DNA of 64,000 nt from an uncultured Bacteroidota bacterium (GCA_903901055.1 CAIUPO010000028.1:1-64000), one strand, 5' to 3'; shown: positions 6,525 to 15,261, counted from the stretch's first letter. Notes: generated from the letters alone by a model not told the origin. Numbers and translations: made by a program.

Positions 6525-8516
6525 ATGCCTAAATCACTTTTAAGACTTTTTACCTTAGTATTTTTTTTGTTATTTGCTGCAGTCAATTTATCTGGGCAAA
6601 ATATACTATCCCCAGACAAAAGCGGAGCCAATGTCATTAACCCTCCAACAGATCAGGTTTGGGCACCTCAGCGCCGTGTCAATCCCTATCGGAATTTAAT
6701 CCGAATTGATTTTGAACATCCTTTTTATGTAATGGATGATGTTGCAATCATTCCTTCTGATGGGCGAGATATAAGGATTAATGATTCAACAGAGCCAGCC
6801 CATGGTATTTACAACTCAAGGAATTTTAATGAGTATCTGAACAATGTATATATGGATTCAATTGCAAGGCTGACTGATAAGCAAAAAGAATTTATTGCAT
6901 ACTGCCTGTACTACCGGAATTATTTCATTAAACCTCCTGTTCTATTTAATGATGCAATCTATTTCAATCCATCAGGTGATGTACTTGATAAACTGATTCA
7001 TTCCTATTCTCGCCAGAACTGGAACCCATTTCCTGAAGCCTTTCGGTTTTATGCAAACCCTATTGGTGACACTGTTGCTCCGGGCCTTTATAACATGAAG
7101 TTCAAACTGAATATTCCGTTGAAAGATATAGTGTCTCCTTTTTATTTTAAAAAGGGAACAATTACAAATAAGGAATACCGGGAATTTACAAAATGGGTAA
7201 AGGACTCACTATTGCATCTATATTTATATGCGGGTGGAGATTCAACCCAAGCATTACCAGGATATGATTTGGACCCACCCCCAATAAACTGGAAGGCGAA
7301 AATAGAGTTGAGTAGTCAGGATGCACAAGAGGCAACGGCAGAATTATTTCTTCCTGAATCACAAAGATTCTATAGGAAAAGAGATTTTGACGCAAGAAGA
7401 ATCCTGTACCAATATTACACTATTCATCCCGGACAACCTTATGATGCCATACGAAAAATAAGATGGGGCCCGGATAGACATATAACATCTATTTATCCCG
7501 ATACTCTTGTCTGGATTCATGATTTTACTTTGAGTTTTTTAGAAGAAAAAATAAATATCTATAACTGGCATCCTGCTTATGATGATTACCCGGTTGTTGG
7601 AATTACAAGATGGCAAGCGATTGCCTATCTGAACTGGAAATCTAAACAGGAGCAGCAAAAGCTAAACGATGAAGGAAAAAGCGAATGGGTTATCAGTTAT
7701 GAATTGCCTACAGAATATGAATGGGAGATGGTGGAAACCGCAGATAGAATAAATGAGCAGCCTGAAATTTATCCTGACTACTTCAGGAAAATGAGTGACT
7801 ACAGCTATATAACAGACCTTTCATTTACTTACGATTCACCCAATATTCAGGCATCCTTTAGTGATAACCGGTGCACATTGCTCAATAAATCGAAAGACTC
7901 CCTTGTTTTGCGTAAGATAGCTTATCCTCACGTTCCGTATATCGATTTCACTAACTTCCAGTATTTGTATGACCACCCTGACAAAAAACACCATGTATAT
8001 CATGACGAGCCGCTTGTTATGTCAGAATTTGAAAAAAACGATAAATACATAAAGAAGAATCCCTTTTGGAATGCAAATTATGATTGCAATGGTATTTCAT
8101 TTATGGGTGGGAATGTTTCGGAATGGATGCAGGAAAGCTATAATCATAACTGGAAAAAGGTTTACGACTATCAGCACAACTTTCTTGAAAACTTAAATGG
8201 TAAAGATGCAAAGCTCGAACTGAGTATGGAAGATTATTACAATACTCGAAACGACACCACATATTATGCAAACGATTTAGACACTTCCATTTCATACCTA
8301 GTAAGGGGAGCCAATTGGTATGATAGAAGAACAGGCTCAATAAACGGAAAAAACATTGCGGGAATGAACACAAAAATCTTTATTAATGCAGATAGTGCAC
8401 ATTCTACACTTGGGTTCCGTTACGTTATTAAACTGCACAGGCGTGACGAAAAAAAGATTATTGATTCCATTAAATCAACTATTCATTATAAGCCGAAATT
8501 AAAAAAGGATAACTAA
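6525..8516 (+). CDS. Exported formylglycine-enzyme-fold protein, GldJ/GldK-like
   Basis: 663 residues. The signal peptide ends near LSGQ (residues 22-25). The C-terminal half carries features of the SUMF1/FGE sulfatase-modifying fold: TNKEYREFTKW, VGITRWQAIAYLNW, LPTEYEWEMVE, GGNVSEWMQE, LVRGANWYDRR and LGFRYV. In Bacteroidota this fold is used by GldJ and GldK of gliding motility and type IX secretion, as well as by true FGEs. The active-site Cys pair of real FGEs is not evident, so a structural role in the envelope is more likely than catalysis. It is longer than typical GldJ/GldK, so no symbol is given. Confidence 0.75.
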   Translation: MPKSLLRLFTLVFFLLFAAVNLSGQNILSPDKSGANVINPPTDQVWAPQRRVNPYRNLIRIDFEHPFYVMDDVAIIPSDGRDIRINDSTEPAHGIYNSRNFNEYLNNVYMDSIARLTDKQKEFIAYCLYYRNYFIKPPVLFNDAIYFNPSGDVLDKLIHSYSRQNWNPFPEAFRFYANPIGDTVAPGLYNMKFKLNIPLKDIVSPFYFKKGTITNKEYREFTKWVKDSLLHLYLYAGGDSTQALPGYDLDPPPINWKAKIELSSQDAQEATAELFLPESQRFYRKRDFDARRILYQYYTIHPGQPYDAIRKIRWGPDRHITSIYPDTLVWIHDFTLSFLEEKINIYNWHPAYDDYPVVGITRWQAIAYLNWKSKQEQQKLNDEGKSEWVISYELPTEYEWEMVETADRINEQPEIYPDYFRKMSDYSYITDLSFTYDSPNIQASFSDNRCTLLNKSKDSLVLRKIAYPHVPYIDFTNFQYLYDHPDKKHHVYHDEPLVMSEFEKNDKYIKKNPFWNANYDCNGISFMGGNVSEWMQESYNHNWKKVYDYQHNFLENLNGKDAKLELSMEDYYNTRNDTTYYANDLDTSISYLVRGANWYDRRTGSINGKNIAGMNTKIFINADSAHSTLGFRYVIKLHRRDEKKIIDSIKSTIHYKPKLKKDN

Positions 8517-8553
8517 AAAGCCCTGTCCCAATTGCTCAAGACAAGGCCTTTAT
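8517..8553. terminator. Terminator between convergent genes
   Basis: AGCCCTGTC and GACAAGGCCT pair imperfectly across a 12-base loop, with A-runs on the left and T on the right, so it could serve both the plus-strand gene ending at 8516 and msrB on the minus strand. Confidence 0.55.
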
Positions 8554-8574
8554 CCATCAAACTTTCTTTAACTA

Positions 8575-9063
8575 TTATTTTGCTTTCACACTATCTGCCG
8601 GAATAAAATCCATCGAGACAGAGTTTACACAGTAGCGGGTATTCTTGCTTGTCATGTGTTCGCCTGTAAATACATGGCCTAAGTGTGCATGGCATCGGGC
8701 ACATTCTATTTCAGTGCGCTCTCCGTCAGCATCCGGAATTTGAAGAACAGCTCCGGCAATGGCATCATCAAAGCTAGGCCATCCGCATTCGCTCTGGAAC
8801 TTATCATGGGAGGTAAACAACGGGGTTCCACATCTTCTGCAAGTGTAAATTCCCTGTACATTATTGTAAAGCAACTTACCTGTTCCGGGGCGTTCGGTGC
8901 CTTTGTTTACTATTACATAAGCTTCTTCAGGGGTTAACTTTCTCCAGTGAGAGGTATCTGTTTGTGTTTGATTTTTGGTGTTATCCATAGTTTTTGAAGG
9001 TTGTTGCGAACATCCTTTTAAGGTGAATGTAAGCAAGGTTAGAATTATCAGTCGAGTATTCAT
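8575..9063 (-). CDS. msrB: Peptide-methionine (R)-S-oxide reductase, lipoprotein form
   Basis: 162 residues. It reduces methionine-R-sulfoxide in oxidised proteins. The catalytic Cys is C145 in RYCVNSVSMDF. Four Cys in two CxxC pairs (C75/C78 and C121/C124) should bind structural zinc, and SECGWPSF and HLGHVF are family motifs. The N-terminus is a signal with lipobox LKGC (Cys18), so this copy works at the cell envelope rather than in the cytosol, as in many Bacteroidota. It appears to be a single-gene unit with a terminator just downstream. Confidence 0.93.
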   Translation of the reverse strand: MNTRLIILTLLTFTLKGCSQQPSKTMDNTKNQTQTDTSHWRKLTPEEAYVIVNKGTERPGTGKLLYNNVQGIYTCRRCGTPLFTSHDKFQSECGWPSFDDAIAGAVLQIPDADGERTEIECARCHAHLGHVFTGEHMTSKNTRYCVNSVSMDFIPADSVKAK

Positions 9064-9147
9064 AGAGTATAAATTTAATGAATTTACGACAATCCTATCC
9101 TGTTTGGATTTATCTATTTGTGGAATTAACCTTTGTTAACAAAAGGA

Positions 9148-10179
9148 CTAGTGCTCCAGAATAATCTTTTCAAGTGCCTCCACCCATTCATCATTGTCAT
9201 TCAGGCTTTCAGCCAAATGCAGGGTTTCGCCACCATGCTCTTTAAAAAGACGGGCATACTCTACTTTCACTTCAAAGATGGTCTCAAGACAATCGGCAAC
9301 AAATGCTGGAGAGAAGACTAACATCTTTTTAATTCCTTTTTTTGCAATATCAATAATGGTGTGGTCAGTATAAGGTTTTATCCACGGGTCTTTTCCTAGT
9401 CTCGATTGAAAAGAGGAGGTGTAAGTCCCTTTCTTGAGTCCGAGTGCATCTACCAATAATCGTGTAGTATGGAAGCAGGATGCACGGTAGCAGAAATAGT
9501 TTTGAGAAGTAAGATTATCGCAACAACCATTCAGATTGCAATTCATGTTCTTCTCTTTAGATGCAGTCAGGATGTGCCTTTCAGGCAGGCCGTGATAACT
9601 GAACAAAAAATGTTCGTACTCATCAAAATTGTATCTCTTCTTCCAGACTTTTGCAAATGCTTCAATATATAATGGGTTATCGTAGAAAGGACCGGTAAAA
9701 GTAAAAGGAGGTATTACATCCTGCTTTTTGAGAAGCTCAATCGCCTTGTCTACCGATGAAGATGTAGCAGATGCAGAGTATTGAGGATAGAGCGGAACTA
9801 TTACAATCTTACCTACTCCGGGAGTTTTTAATATCTTGTCTAATGCTTGTGATACAGGCGGACTCTGGTAACGCATACCAAGTTCAACCACATACTTATC
9901 GCCCATTTTATGTTGCATCTTTTTTGCCAGATTCATACTATGGATAAGCAATGGTGAACCCTCTTTCGTCCATATTTGTTGGTATTGCGCTGCAGATTTT
10001 GGCCCTCGGAATGGCGCTATTATCAACTTCACCAACAGTTGCCGTTGCAACCAAGGAATATCAATCACGCGTGGGTCACACAGAAACTCACGCAGGTATT
10101 TCCTTACATCAGCCGTACTTGGACTATCAGGTGTACCAAGGTTTAAAAGTAATATGCCGGTTTTTTGATTTACACTCAT
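9148..10179 (-). CDS. hemH: Ferrochelatase
   Basis: 343 residues, the usual length for the bacterial enzyme that inserts Fe2+ into protoporphyrin IX in the last step of protohaem synthesis. Diagnostic stretches are GILLLNLGTPDSP at the start, FSYHGLPERH (with the metal-binding His) near the middle, and CYRASCFHTTRLL. Several Cys (CNLNGCC plus YCYRASC region) are present, as in relatives that may carry a [2Fe-2S] cluster; that is only suggested by spacing. The many haem proteins encoded at 21-23.5 kb make haem supply relevant. The ATG lies five bases from the promoter box, so the mRNA may be leaderless. Confidence 0.95.
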   Translation of the reverse strand: MSVNQKTGILLLNLGTPDSPSTADVRKYLREFLCDPRVIDIPWLQRQLLVKLIIAPFRGPKSAAQYQQIWTKEGSPLLIHSMNLAKKMQHKMGDKYVVELGMRYQSPPVSQALDKILKTPGVGKIVIVPLYPQYSASATSSSVDKAIELLKKQDVIPPFTFTGPFYDNPLYIEAFAKVWKKRYNFDEYEHFLFSYHGLPERHILTASKEKNMNCNLNGCCDNLTSQNYFCYRASCFHTTRLLVDALGLKKGTYTSSFQSRLGKDPWIKPYTDHTIIDIAKKGIKKMLVFSPAFVADCLETIFEVKVEYARLFKEHGGETLHLAESLNDNDEWVEALEKIILEH

Positions 10180-10183
10180 TGCA

Positions 10184-10191
10184 CAAAAGTA
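10184..10191 (-). promoter_or_regulatory. -7 box TACTTTTG for hemH
   Basis: Exact TANNTTTG on the minus strand, five bases before the ATG; a classic case of a leaderless-type start in this window. Confidence 0.5.
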
Positions 10192-10226
10192 GCTATAAGA
10201 TATAAACTATGAGATATAAGATTCCA
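10191..10226. repeat. AT-rich short-period repeat, copy 1
   Basis: Imperfect tandem units of about 10-12 bases, each a variant of CTATAAGATAT or CTATGAGATAT. The same units make up 14425-14460. AGCTATAAGATAT is shared exactly (on the same strand) between the two sites. Confidence 0.6.
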
Positions 10227-10242
10227 GCCCACAGAATTTAAA

Positions 10243-10809
10243 TCAATTCTTTTTCCATGGTTCCCCCCTCATTATTTTTTTCTCTTCTTTTCTAATATCT
10301 TTTAAAAGTTTTGAAATTGTGGCATCCTTTATTGGTCTTTTCTTTAACAAATCAACACAATAGCCTGTTGCAACACCTTCATTATACTTTTTAAGATCAA
10401 TTCTATAATACCTAAGATAATAGTCTATCACTATTTTTCCTGCACCAACTCTTCCGCCTAATAAATCATATCCTTGATCACAACAACGCAACTGATTTAA
10501 AGTTTCCTTTAATATTAATATATCAAAGTAATTAATAATCCTATTTGAGTCAATCATAAGGTTATTATTTTCTGCAATCGTATTTATATAAAAAGATAAA
10601 GTATCTCCTAATTCTTTATCTAACATCACATATTTCAACGAATCTGGTACTTGAAGTTTGATAACACTGGAAGTAAACTTGTTCCAAAGATTTGTGGTAT
10701 CTAATTGTATTGTAGAACTACTTTTCACCGCTGCGTTATGATACATTTGAGAAAATGAGGCACACGAAACCCCAATAATAAAAAGTAAAATCAGCGAGTA
10801 TTTTTTCAT
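10243..10809 (-). CDS. Hypothetical exported protein
   Basis: 188 residues with an N-terminal signal (MKKYSLILLFIIGVSCASFS). Cys16 could be a lipobox Cys, though the VSCA context is only a moderate fit. The mature part is mixed-charge and probably helical, with a CC pair (LRCCDQGYDLLGG) and the stretch VIDYYLRYYRIDLKKY. No known domain recognised. It lies alone between hemH and tadA, with its own promoter box at 10836-10843. Confidence 0.55.
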   Translation of the reverse strand: MKKYSLILLFIIGVSCASFSQMYHNAAVKSSSTIQLDTTNLWNKFTSSVIKLQVPDSLKYVMLDKELGDTLSFYINTIAENNNLMIDSNRIINYFDILILKETLNQLRCCDQGYDLLGGRVGAGKIVIDYYLRYYRIDLKKYNEGVATGYCVDLLKKRPIKDATISKLLKDIRKEEKKIMRGEPWKKN

Positions 10810-10835
10810 TTCTCCATTATTCTTTATTCATATTG

Positions 10836-10843
10836 CAAAAATA
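10836..10843 (-). promoter_or_regulatory. -7 box TATTTTTG for the 10243-10809 gene
   Basis: Exact TANNTTTG on the minus strand, 26 bases before the ATG. Confidence 0.45.
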
Positions 10844-10888
10844 ATACATAGAATAGTGATTTCGAAAAAAGTCAATGACTATACTAAA

Positions 10889-11344
10889 TTACTTCCCCTC
10901 CCTTCTCTTTCCTTCAAAAAAGTTTGTCAGGATTTGGGAACATTCTTCTTCTAATATTCCTTTGGAGATTTTTGTGCGTGGGTGTAAAAGGTGCAAACCT
11001 ATTTTAGAGAAGCCTCTTTTCGGGTCGCCAGCACCGTAAACTATTCTGCCAATCTGCGCCCAGAACAAAGCACCGGCACACATTACGCAGGGTTCAATAG
11101 TTACATACAACGTACATTCCTGCAAATATTTCCCTCCTAAATTATTGGCTGCTGAGGTTATGGCTTGCATTTCGGCGTGGGCTGTAACATCATTTAAATG
11201 TTCAGTGTAATTATAGGCGCGGGCAATTACTAATCCGTCACAAACAATAACTGCACCTATTGGCACTTCGTCCTTTTCAAGTGCTTTGCGGGCTTCTTTC
11301 AAAGCCTCACGCATATAGTGTTCGTCTTGTTTTGCTAAATCCAT
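10889..11344 (-). CDS. tadA: tRNA-specific adenosine deaminase
   Basis: 151 residues. It converts A34 to inosine in the wobble position of tRNA-Arg(ACG). The zinc site is complete: HAE at 56-58, with E58 as the proton shuttle, and PCVMC with C86 and C89. Length and the KDEVPIGAVIV opening match TadA well. It lies 20 bases after rnz and is probably the last gene of the mlaE-mlaF-STAS-rnz-tadA train, in which case rnz and tadA, both tRNA-processing genes, are co-transcribed. Confidence 0.93.
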   Translation of the reverse strand: MDLAKQDEHYMREALKEARKALEKDEVPIGAVIVCDGLVIARAYNYTEHLNDVTAHAEMQAITSAANNLGGKYLQECTLYVTIEPCVMCAGALFWAQIGRIVYGAGDPKRGFSKIGLHLLHPRTKISKGILEEECSQILTNFFEGKRREGK

Positions 11345-11364
11345 TTTATCAGCATGGATATATT

Positions 11365-12282
11365 TTAGAGGTAATACTTTTCACCTTCCTGGGCCAAATA
11401 AGTTGCAGGGAAAATGCTTTTGGCTTCATCCAGTAATAGGCTCAGATCTTTATATCGTGCAGAAAAATGTCCAACTAATAATCTTTTTGCATTCGCTTCT
11501 TTCGCAATGTTAGCTGCATCTTTAGCAGTGGAGTGCATAGTCTGGTCTGCACGTTCACGCATGTCCTCCATAAAAGTTGCCTCATGATAAATCAAATCTG
11601 CGTTTTGAATTTGAGGCAAAATATCTTTATTGTAAGTTGTATCGGAGCAGTATGCATACTTACGTGGAGGCATTGGATCAGTAGTAATGTCCTTATTTAA
11701 TATCGTTACTGTTCCTTCAGGATAGGTATAATCTTCTCCCCATTTAATGGCTTCCAGCGCAGCTATAGGTATTTTCAGGGCTTCTATTTTTTCCTTAATA
11801 AGTTTGCGTGGACGGGCTTTTTCTTCAAAAACAAAACCACAACAATTGATAGAATGTTTTAAAACTATAGATGATATTTTAACCTTATCATCTTCGAATA
11901 AGAGTTTTGATTCTTTAAAATCCAGCGGATGAAAATGGATTTTGTATTTAAGTACCGAATGCGAATATTTATTGTTTACTTCCAATATTTCATTCAATCC
12001 TGCATCACCGTAGATGTGCAGGTCTTCAGTCCTGCCGAGAAGGTGCATAGTTGAGAGCAGGCCGGGCAAACCGAGGTAATGGTCGCCATGCAAATGGGAA
12101 ATAAAAATGTGATTGATACGCTGAAATTTTAAGGAGTACCGCCTGATTTGCATCTGGGTTCCTTCGCCGCAATCTACCAGAAAATAACGGCTTGCAATCT
12201 GTACTAACTGTGAACTTGGATAGCGCCCGAACGCCGGAAGAGCAGAGCTACAGCCAAGAATGGTTACATCAAAGGCCTCCAC
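11365..12282 (-). CDS. rnz: Ribonuclease Z (tRNA 3' processing)
   Basis: 305 residues, the short form. It cleaves tRNA precursors at the 3' end. The metallo-beta-lactamase motif HLHGDH (H63, H65, D67, H68) binds two metal ions, and later metal ligands fit YCSDTTYN and GHFSARY. Both tRNA genes seen in this window lack an encoded CCA, which fits a need for RNase Z. The start is GTG at 12282, three bases after the STAS gene stop, so the two are coupled. Confidence 0.93.
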   Translation of the reverse strand: MEAFDVTILGCSSALPAFGRYPSSQLVQIASRYFLVDCGEGTQMQIRRYSLKFQRINHIFISHLHGDHYLGLPGLLSTMHLLGRTEDLHIYGDAGLNEILEVNNKYSHSVLKYKIHFHPLDFKESKLLFEDDKVKISSIVLKHSINCCGFVFEEKARPRKLIKEKIEALKIPIAALEAIKWGEDYTYPEGTVTILNKDITTDPMPPRKYAYCSDTTYNKDILPQIQNADLIYHEATFMEDMRERADQTMHSTAKDAANIAKEANAKRLLVGHFSARYKDLSLLLDEAKSIFPATYLAQEGEKYYL

Positions 12283-12285
12283 AAA

Positions 12286-12642
12286 TTACTTGCTCGTTTC
12301 GAGCTCGGTAAGCATCTTTATGCCATCATCAACCGAAATAGCAGAATGAAGAATACTGTCTAGTTGTGAAATAAGAATGAGTTTTTTAACAGGATCGCGA
12401 ACACCTGTAAGAACCAGTTTTCCGCCTGCGTTTTTGCAAAGACGGTTCCCAACAAGTATTGCGCTAAGGCCTGATGAATCGCAATAACGGGGGATTGATA
12501 AATCTAAAATTATATTTTTTGCTCCTTCTGAACTGATGTTTACTAAGTGTGCTTTCAGGTCTGGAGCGATAGTGGTGTCCAGTTTTTCTGCCTGGATTCT
12601 AACTATCATGCAGTTTTTGTGCTTTTCTACCTTCATAGCCAT
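12286..12642 (-). CDS. STAS-domain protein, anti-sigma-antagonist/MlaB type
   Basis: 118 residues covering a single STAS domain. The phosphorylatable serine motif is DSSG at 55-58. Two explanations compete: an anti-anti-sigma factor, or the MlaB-like cytosolic partner of the Mla lipid ABC transporter. The position just after the ATPase and permease genes of that transporter favours MlaB, although it also has its own promoter box at 12657-12664 inside the 43-base gap. Confidence 0.75.
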   Translation of the reverse strand: MAMKVEKHKNCMIVRIQAEKLDTTIAPDLKAHLVNISSEGAKNIILDLSIPRYCDSSGLSAILVGNRLCKNAGGKLVLTGVRDPVKKLILISQLDSILHSAISVDDGIKMLTELETSK

Positions 12643-12656
12643 GGCGTGTTTTTTTA

Positions 12657-12664
12657 CAAATATA
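12657..12664 (-). promoter_or_regulatory. -7 box TATATTTG before the STAS gene
   Basis: Exact TANNTTTG on the minus strand, 14 bases before the ATG at 12642. It would let STAS-rnz-tadA be transcribed apart from mlaE/mlaF. Confidence 0.45.
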
Positions 12665-12685
12665 AGTAATTAATTGTAGTGCACA

Positions 12686-13447
12686 CTACGCTTTCATCTT
12701 TTTATTCTTTAGTTCTTTTAAAAACTTGGAGACGTAGATAAAGTCCTCCAGTTCCTTGTTGTCGGTGTCGAGAATAGTCTGGTTTGAACCTTCCCACCAC
12801 TTTTGGTTCTTGCAAATGAATACCACCTTCTCCCCTATTTCCATTACCGAGTTCATGTCGTGGGTGATTACAATGGTGGTCATCTGGAACTCTTCCGTAA
12901 TGTCCTTTATGAGTTTATCAATCAGTATGGAGGTCTTGGGGTCGAGGCCTGAATTGGGTTCATCACAAAAAAGATACCTGGGGTTAGGAGCAATGGCACG
13001 TGCAATGGCAACCCGTTTCTTCATACCGCCGCTTAACTCCGACGGATAAAGGTCTCCTGCCTGAGCAAGGTTAACACGCTCAAGACAGAATTGCGCCCGG
13101 TCCTTTTGTTCTTCATGGCTCATATCAGTGAACATAGCCAGTGGGAAAGTGATGTTCTCCTCCACTGTTTTAGAGTCGAACAGCGCCCCACCCTGAAAGA
13201 GCATACCTATCTGTTTTCGGAGGTTTTGCTTGTCCCTTGGATTGAGCCTCAGAAAGTCTTGTCCGTCATAAAGTACCTCACCTGAATCAACCTGTGTTAA
13301 CCCAACAATACATTTTAGTAGAACCGTTTTACCTGAGCCGCTTTCTCCAATGATAAGGTTGGTTTTACCCCTATCGAATACACAAGAGAAATCCTGGGTT
13401 ACATGCCTTCCATTAAAGGATTTATTGATATGTTTCAGTTCTATCAT
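12686..13447 (-). CDS. Mla-type lipid ABC transporter, ATP-binding subunit
   Basis: 253 residues, one ABC cassette. Walker A is GESGSGKT (34-41), the signature is LSGGMKKRVAIARA and Walker B is YLFCDEPNSGLDP. Sequence style and the adjacent MlaE-like permease place it in the Mla (phospholipid trafficking, outer-membrane asymmetry) family. It lies five bases after the permease gene. The MCE-domain substrate protein (MlaD) expected for a working system is not in this window. Confidence 0.88.
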   Translation of the reverse strand: MIELKHINKSFNGRHVTQDFSCVFDRGKTNLIIGESGSGKTVLLKCIVGLTQVDSGEVLYDGQDFLRLNPRDKQNLRKQIGMLFQGGALFDSKTVEENITFPLAMFTDMSHEEQKDRAQFCLERVNLAQAGDLYPSELSGGMKKRVAIARAIAPNPRYLFCDEPNSGLDPKTSILIDKLIKDITEEFQMTTIVITHDMNSVMEIGEKVVFICKNQKWWEGSNQTILDTDNKELEDFIYVSKFLKELKNKKMKA

Positions 13448-13452
13448 CGCAA

Positions 13453-14199
13453 TTATGAAAGCAAAAGCTGGGTGAGTAAGAAGTTAAATACCAATATAAG
13501 TATGCTGCAATATACGACAGCCTTTGTACTGGAGCGGCCTACTTCCAATGCACCGCCTTCGGTGTAATAACCATGGTAAGCGGACACAGAAGCTATAATA
13601 AAAGCAAACACAACGGTTTTGATAAGAGCATACGTAATATTAAAAGAGTTGAACTCGTATTGGATACCATACACAAACTGGTAAGTGGTTACAACACCTG
13701 CCAGCGTACCCAATAACCAGCCTCCGGCAATACCCAAAAACATACTGATTAATATAAGGAATGGGTTGATAAGTACACAGGCAGCTATTTTGGGAAGTAT
13801 AAGAAACGCTCGGGAGTTAACCCCCATAATTTCTAGGGCGTCTATTTGTTCGCTGATGCGCATGGTACCTATTTCTGAGGCAATGTTAGAGCCCACCTTT
13901 CCGGCGAGGATAAGGCTTATGATGGTTGGTGAGAATTCAAGTATAACGGAATCGCGGGTGGTGAAACCTACTGCATACAAAGGAACCCAAGGGCTTGTGA
14001 AACCGAATGCTGCCTGTATGGTGATTACCGCACCCATAAAAAGGGATATGATCGCGATGATTGGAAGTGAGGTTATGCCCAGACTATCAATCTCGTGAAA
14101 GAACTCCTTTCGGTACACGCCCCACTTCTCGGGCTTTGAAAAAACCCGACCAAGCATGGTGAAATACCTGCCTATATGGAAGAACGTCCTGTTAAACAT
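13453..14199 (-). CDS. Mla-type lipid ABC transporter, permease subunit
   Basis: 248 residues, about five or six membrane helices. The pattern GAVITIQAAFGF, LAGKVGSNIASEIGTMRISEQIDALEIMGV and the end region with HGYYTEGGA are hallmarks of MlaE permeases. It moves lipids between the inner membrane and a periplasmic MCE protein. It heads a five-gene minus-strand train with the ATPase, STAS, rnz and tadA. A weak -7-like TAATTTCG lies at 14210-14217. Confidence 0.88.
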   Translation of the reverse strand: MFNRTFFHIGRYFTMLGRVFSKPEKWGVYRKEFFHEIDSLGITSLPIIAIISLFMGAVITIQAAFGFTSPWVPLYAVGFTTRDSVILEFSPTIISLILAGKVGSNIASEIGTMRISEQIDALEIMGVNSRAFLILPKIAACVLINPFLILISMFLGIAGGWLLGTLAGVVTTYQFVYGIQYEFNSFNITYALIKTVVFAFIIASVSAYHGYYTEGGALEVGRSSTKAVVYCSILILVFNFLLTQLLLS

Positions 14200-14268
14200 T
14201 TAATGAGGCCGAAATTAGGTAAAATCTAAATAACAGCTTAAAGGGGAGGTTGATATTCAATTCCATCG

Positions 14269-14276
14269 TATATTTG
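14269..14276 (+). promoter_or_regulatory. -7 box TATATTTG for the small lipoprotein gene
   Basis: Exact TANNTTTG, five bases before the ATG at 14282, with TTG at 14250-14252 as a candidate -33 element. The transcript probably begins at or next to the start codon. Confidence 0.55.
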
Positions 14277-14281
14277 CAAAT

Positions 14282-14428
14282 ATGGCGAAAAAATCAAGAA
14301 GGGTTTTACTGTTTGTATCAGTACTTGTCGCAATGCAGTTGTTATCAGGCTGCTTTATTTTCAGGGGGAAGAACCATTGCGGCACATGCCCCAATTTCAG
14401 TACGCATAACTCGCACTACAGGCATTAA
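14282..14428 (+). CDS. 48-residue lipoprotein with a CxxC motif
   Basis: The ATG at 14282 opens a frame of 48 codons ending in TAA at 14426-14428. It codes for a basic N-terminus (MAKKSRR), a hydrophobic stretch, a textbook lipobox LSGC (Cys24) and a tail with HCGTCPNF, a CxxC, and several His. The frame is supported by the promoter box directly upstream and by position just before nadD. Similar tiny lipoproteins with a C-x-C-P tail occur in Bacteroidota, from memory. The Cys/His tail could bind metal; this is a guess. An overlapping frame from 14250 has no lipobox and is less likely. Confidence 0.7.
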   Translation: MAKKSRRVLLFVSVLVAMQLLSGCFIFRGKNHCGTCPNFSTHNSHYRH

Positions 14429-14460
14429 GATATAAGCTATAAGATATGAGCTATAAGATG
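14425..14460. repeat. AT-rich short-period repeat, copy 2
   Basis: Variants of AGCTATAAGATAT and GAGCTATAAGATG repeat in tandem between the small lipoprotein and nadD, as at 10191-10226. Confidence 0.6.
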
Positions 14461-14477
14461 GGCTCACTCTATAAACA

Positions 14478-15062
14478 ATGAAGAAGGTAGGGCTATTCTT
14501 TGGGTCGTTTAATCCTATACATGTAGGGCATTTGATAATTGCCGAGTATATGGTGGAGTTTACCGATATGGAGCAGGTTTGGTTTGTGGTATCGCCGCGC
14601 AACCCGCTTAAGAAAAAGGAAACCCTGCTGAATGAACTCCAACGCATTAAGATGGTACGTATGGCTATAGAGTACGATACCCGATTTAAGGCTAGTAATG
14701 TGGAGTTTGATATGCCCCGCCCCTCTTACACTATTGATACGCTTGTCCATTTAAGCGAGAAATACCCTAAGATTGAGTTCTCGTTAATACTTGGGGAGGA
14801 TAACCTTGCCACACTTCATAAATGGAAGAACTATGAGGCTCTCCTTAAGCACTATAAGCTATATACCTACCCGAGAGTCTATCAAGATGCTACTCCTGCC
14901 GCGCTTGCCAATCACCCCTCAGTTATACTTACAGAAGCTCCGATTGTGGAGCTATCCTCTACATTTATACGCCAGGCAATTAAAGATGGCAAGACTATTA
15001 AGCACATGGTGCCTCCACAGGTTGGGGAGTATATAAAGGAGATGGGGTTCTATAAAAAGTAG
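14478..15062 (+). CDS. nadD: Nicotinate-nucleotide adenylyltransferase
   Basis: 194 residues. It transfers AMP from ATP to nicotinate mononucleotide in NAD synthesis. The nucleotidyltransferase motif GSFNPIHVGHL (residues 9-19) is the HxGH signature, and LSSTFIRQAIKDG near the end is the ISSTxIR motif. Length is normal. It lies about 50 bases after the small lipoprotein gene, separated by the AT-rich repeat, and may share its promoter. Confidence 0.93.
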   Translation: MKKVGLFFGSFNPIHVGHLIIAEYMVEFTDMEQVWFVVSPRNPLKKKETLLNELQRIKMVRMAIEYDTRFKASNVEFDMPRPSYTIDTLVHLSEKYPKIEFSLILGEDNLATLHKWKNYEALLKHYKLYTYPRVYQDATPAALANHPSVILTEAPIVELSSTFIRQAIKDGKTIKHMVPPQVGEYIKEMGFYKK

Positions 15063-15078
15063 TTTCAACTCATTTTAT

Positions 15079-15178
15079 ATGTCACAATATGTCACACTTT
15101 ATCATAGTTCAGTTATAGCTAAAAGAAAATAATTTACGTTTTATCTTTTGGCTTTCAACCAATTACAATATGTCACAC
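15079..15178 (+). repeat. Three ATGTCACA repeats in the gap after nadD
   Basis: ATGTCACA occurs at 15079-15086 and, followed by C, at 15089-15097 and 15170-15178. All three are in the same orientation. The first two start 10 bases apart, one helical turn, which is typical of tandem protein-binding sites. Confidence 0.5.
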
Positions 15179-15261
15179 ATTTTATAAATAAAAAAGGAAT
15201 TCCGATATAATTTATTTGTGTGGCAAATGCCTGACAAATATGAATAGCAGTGTTGATAACT

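Noticed and set aside
14250-14435. 61-codon frame overlapping the small lipoprotein
   Set aside because: It lacks any signal or motif, and the frame starting at 14282 has a lipobox and a promoter box at the right distance.
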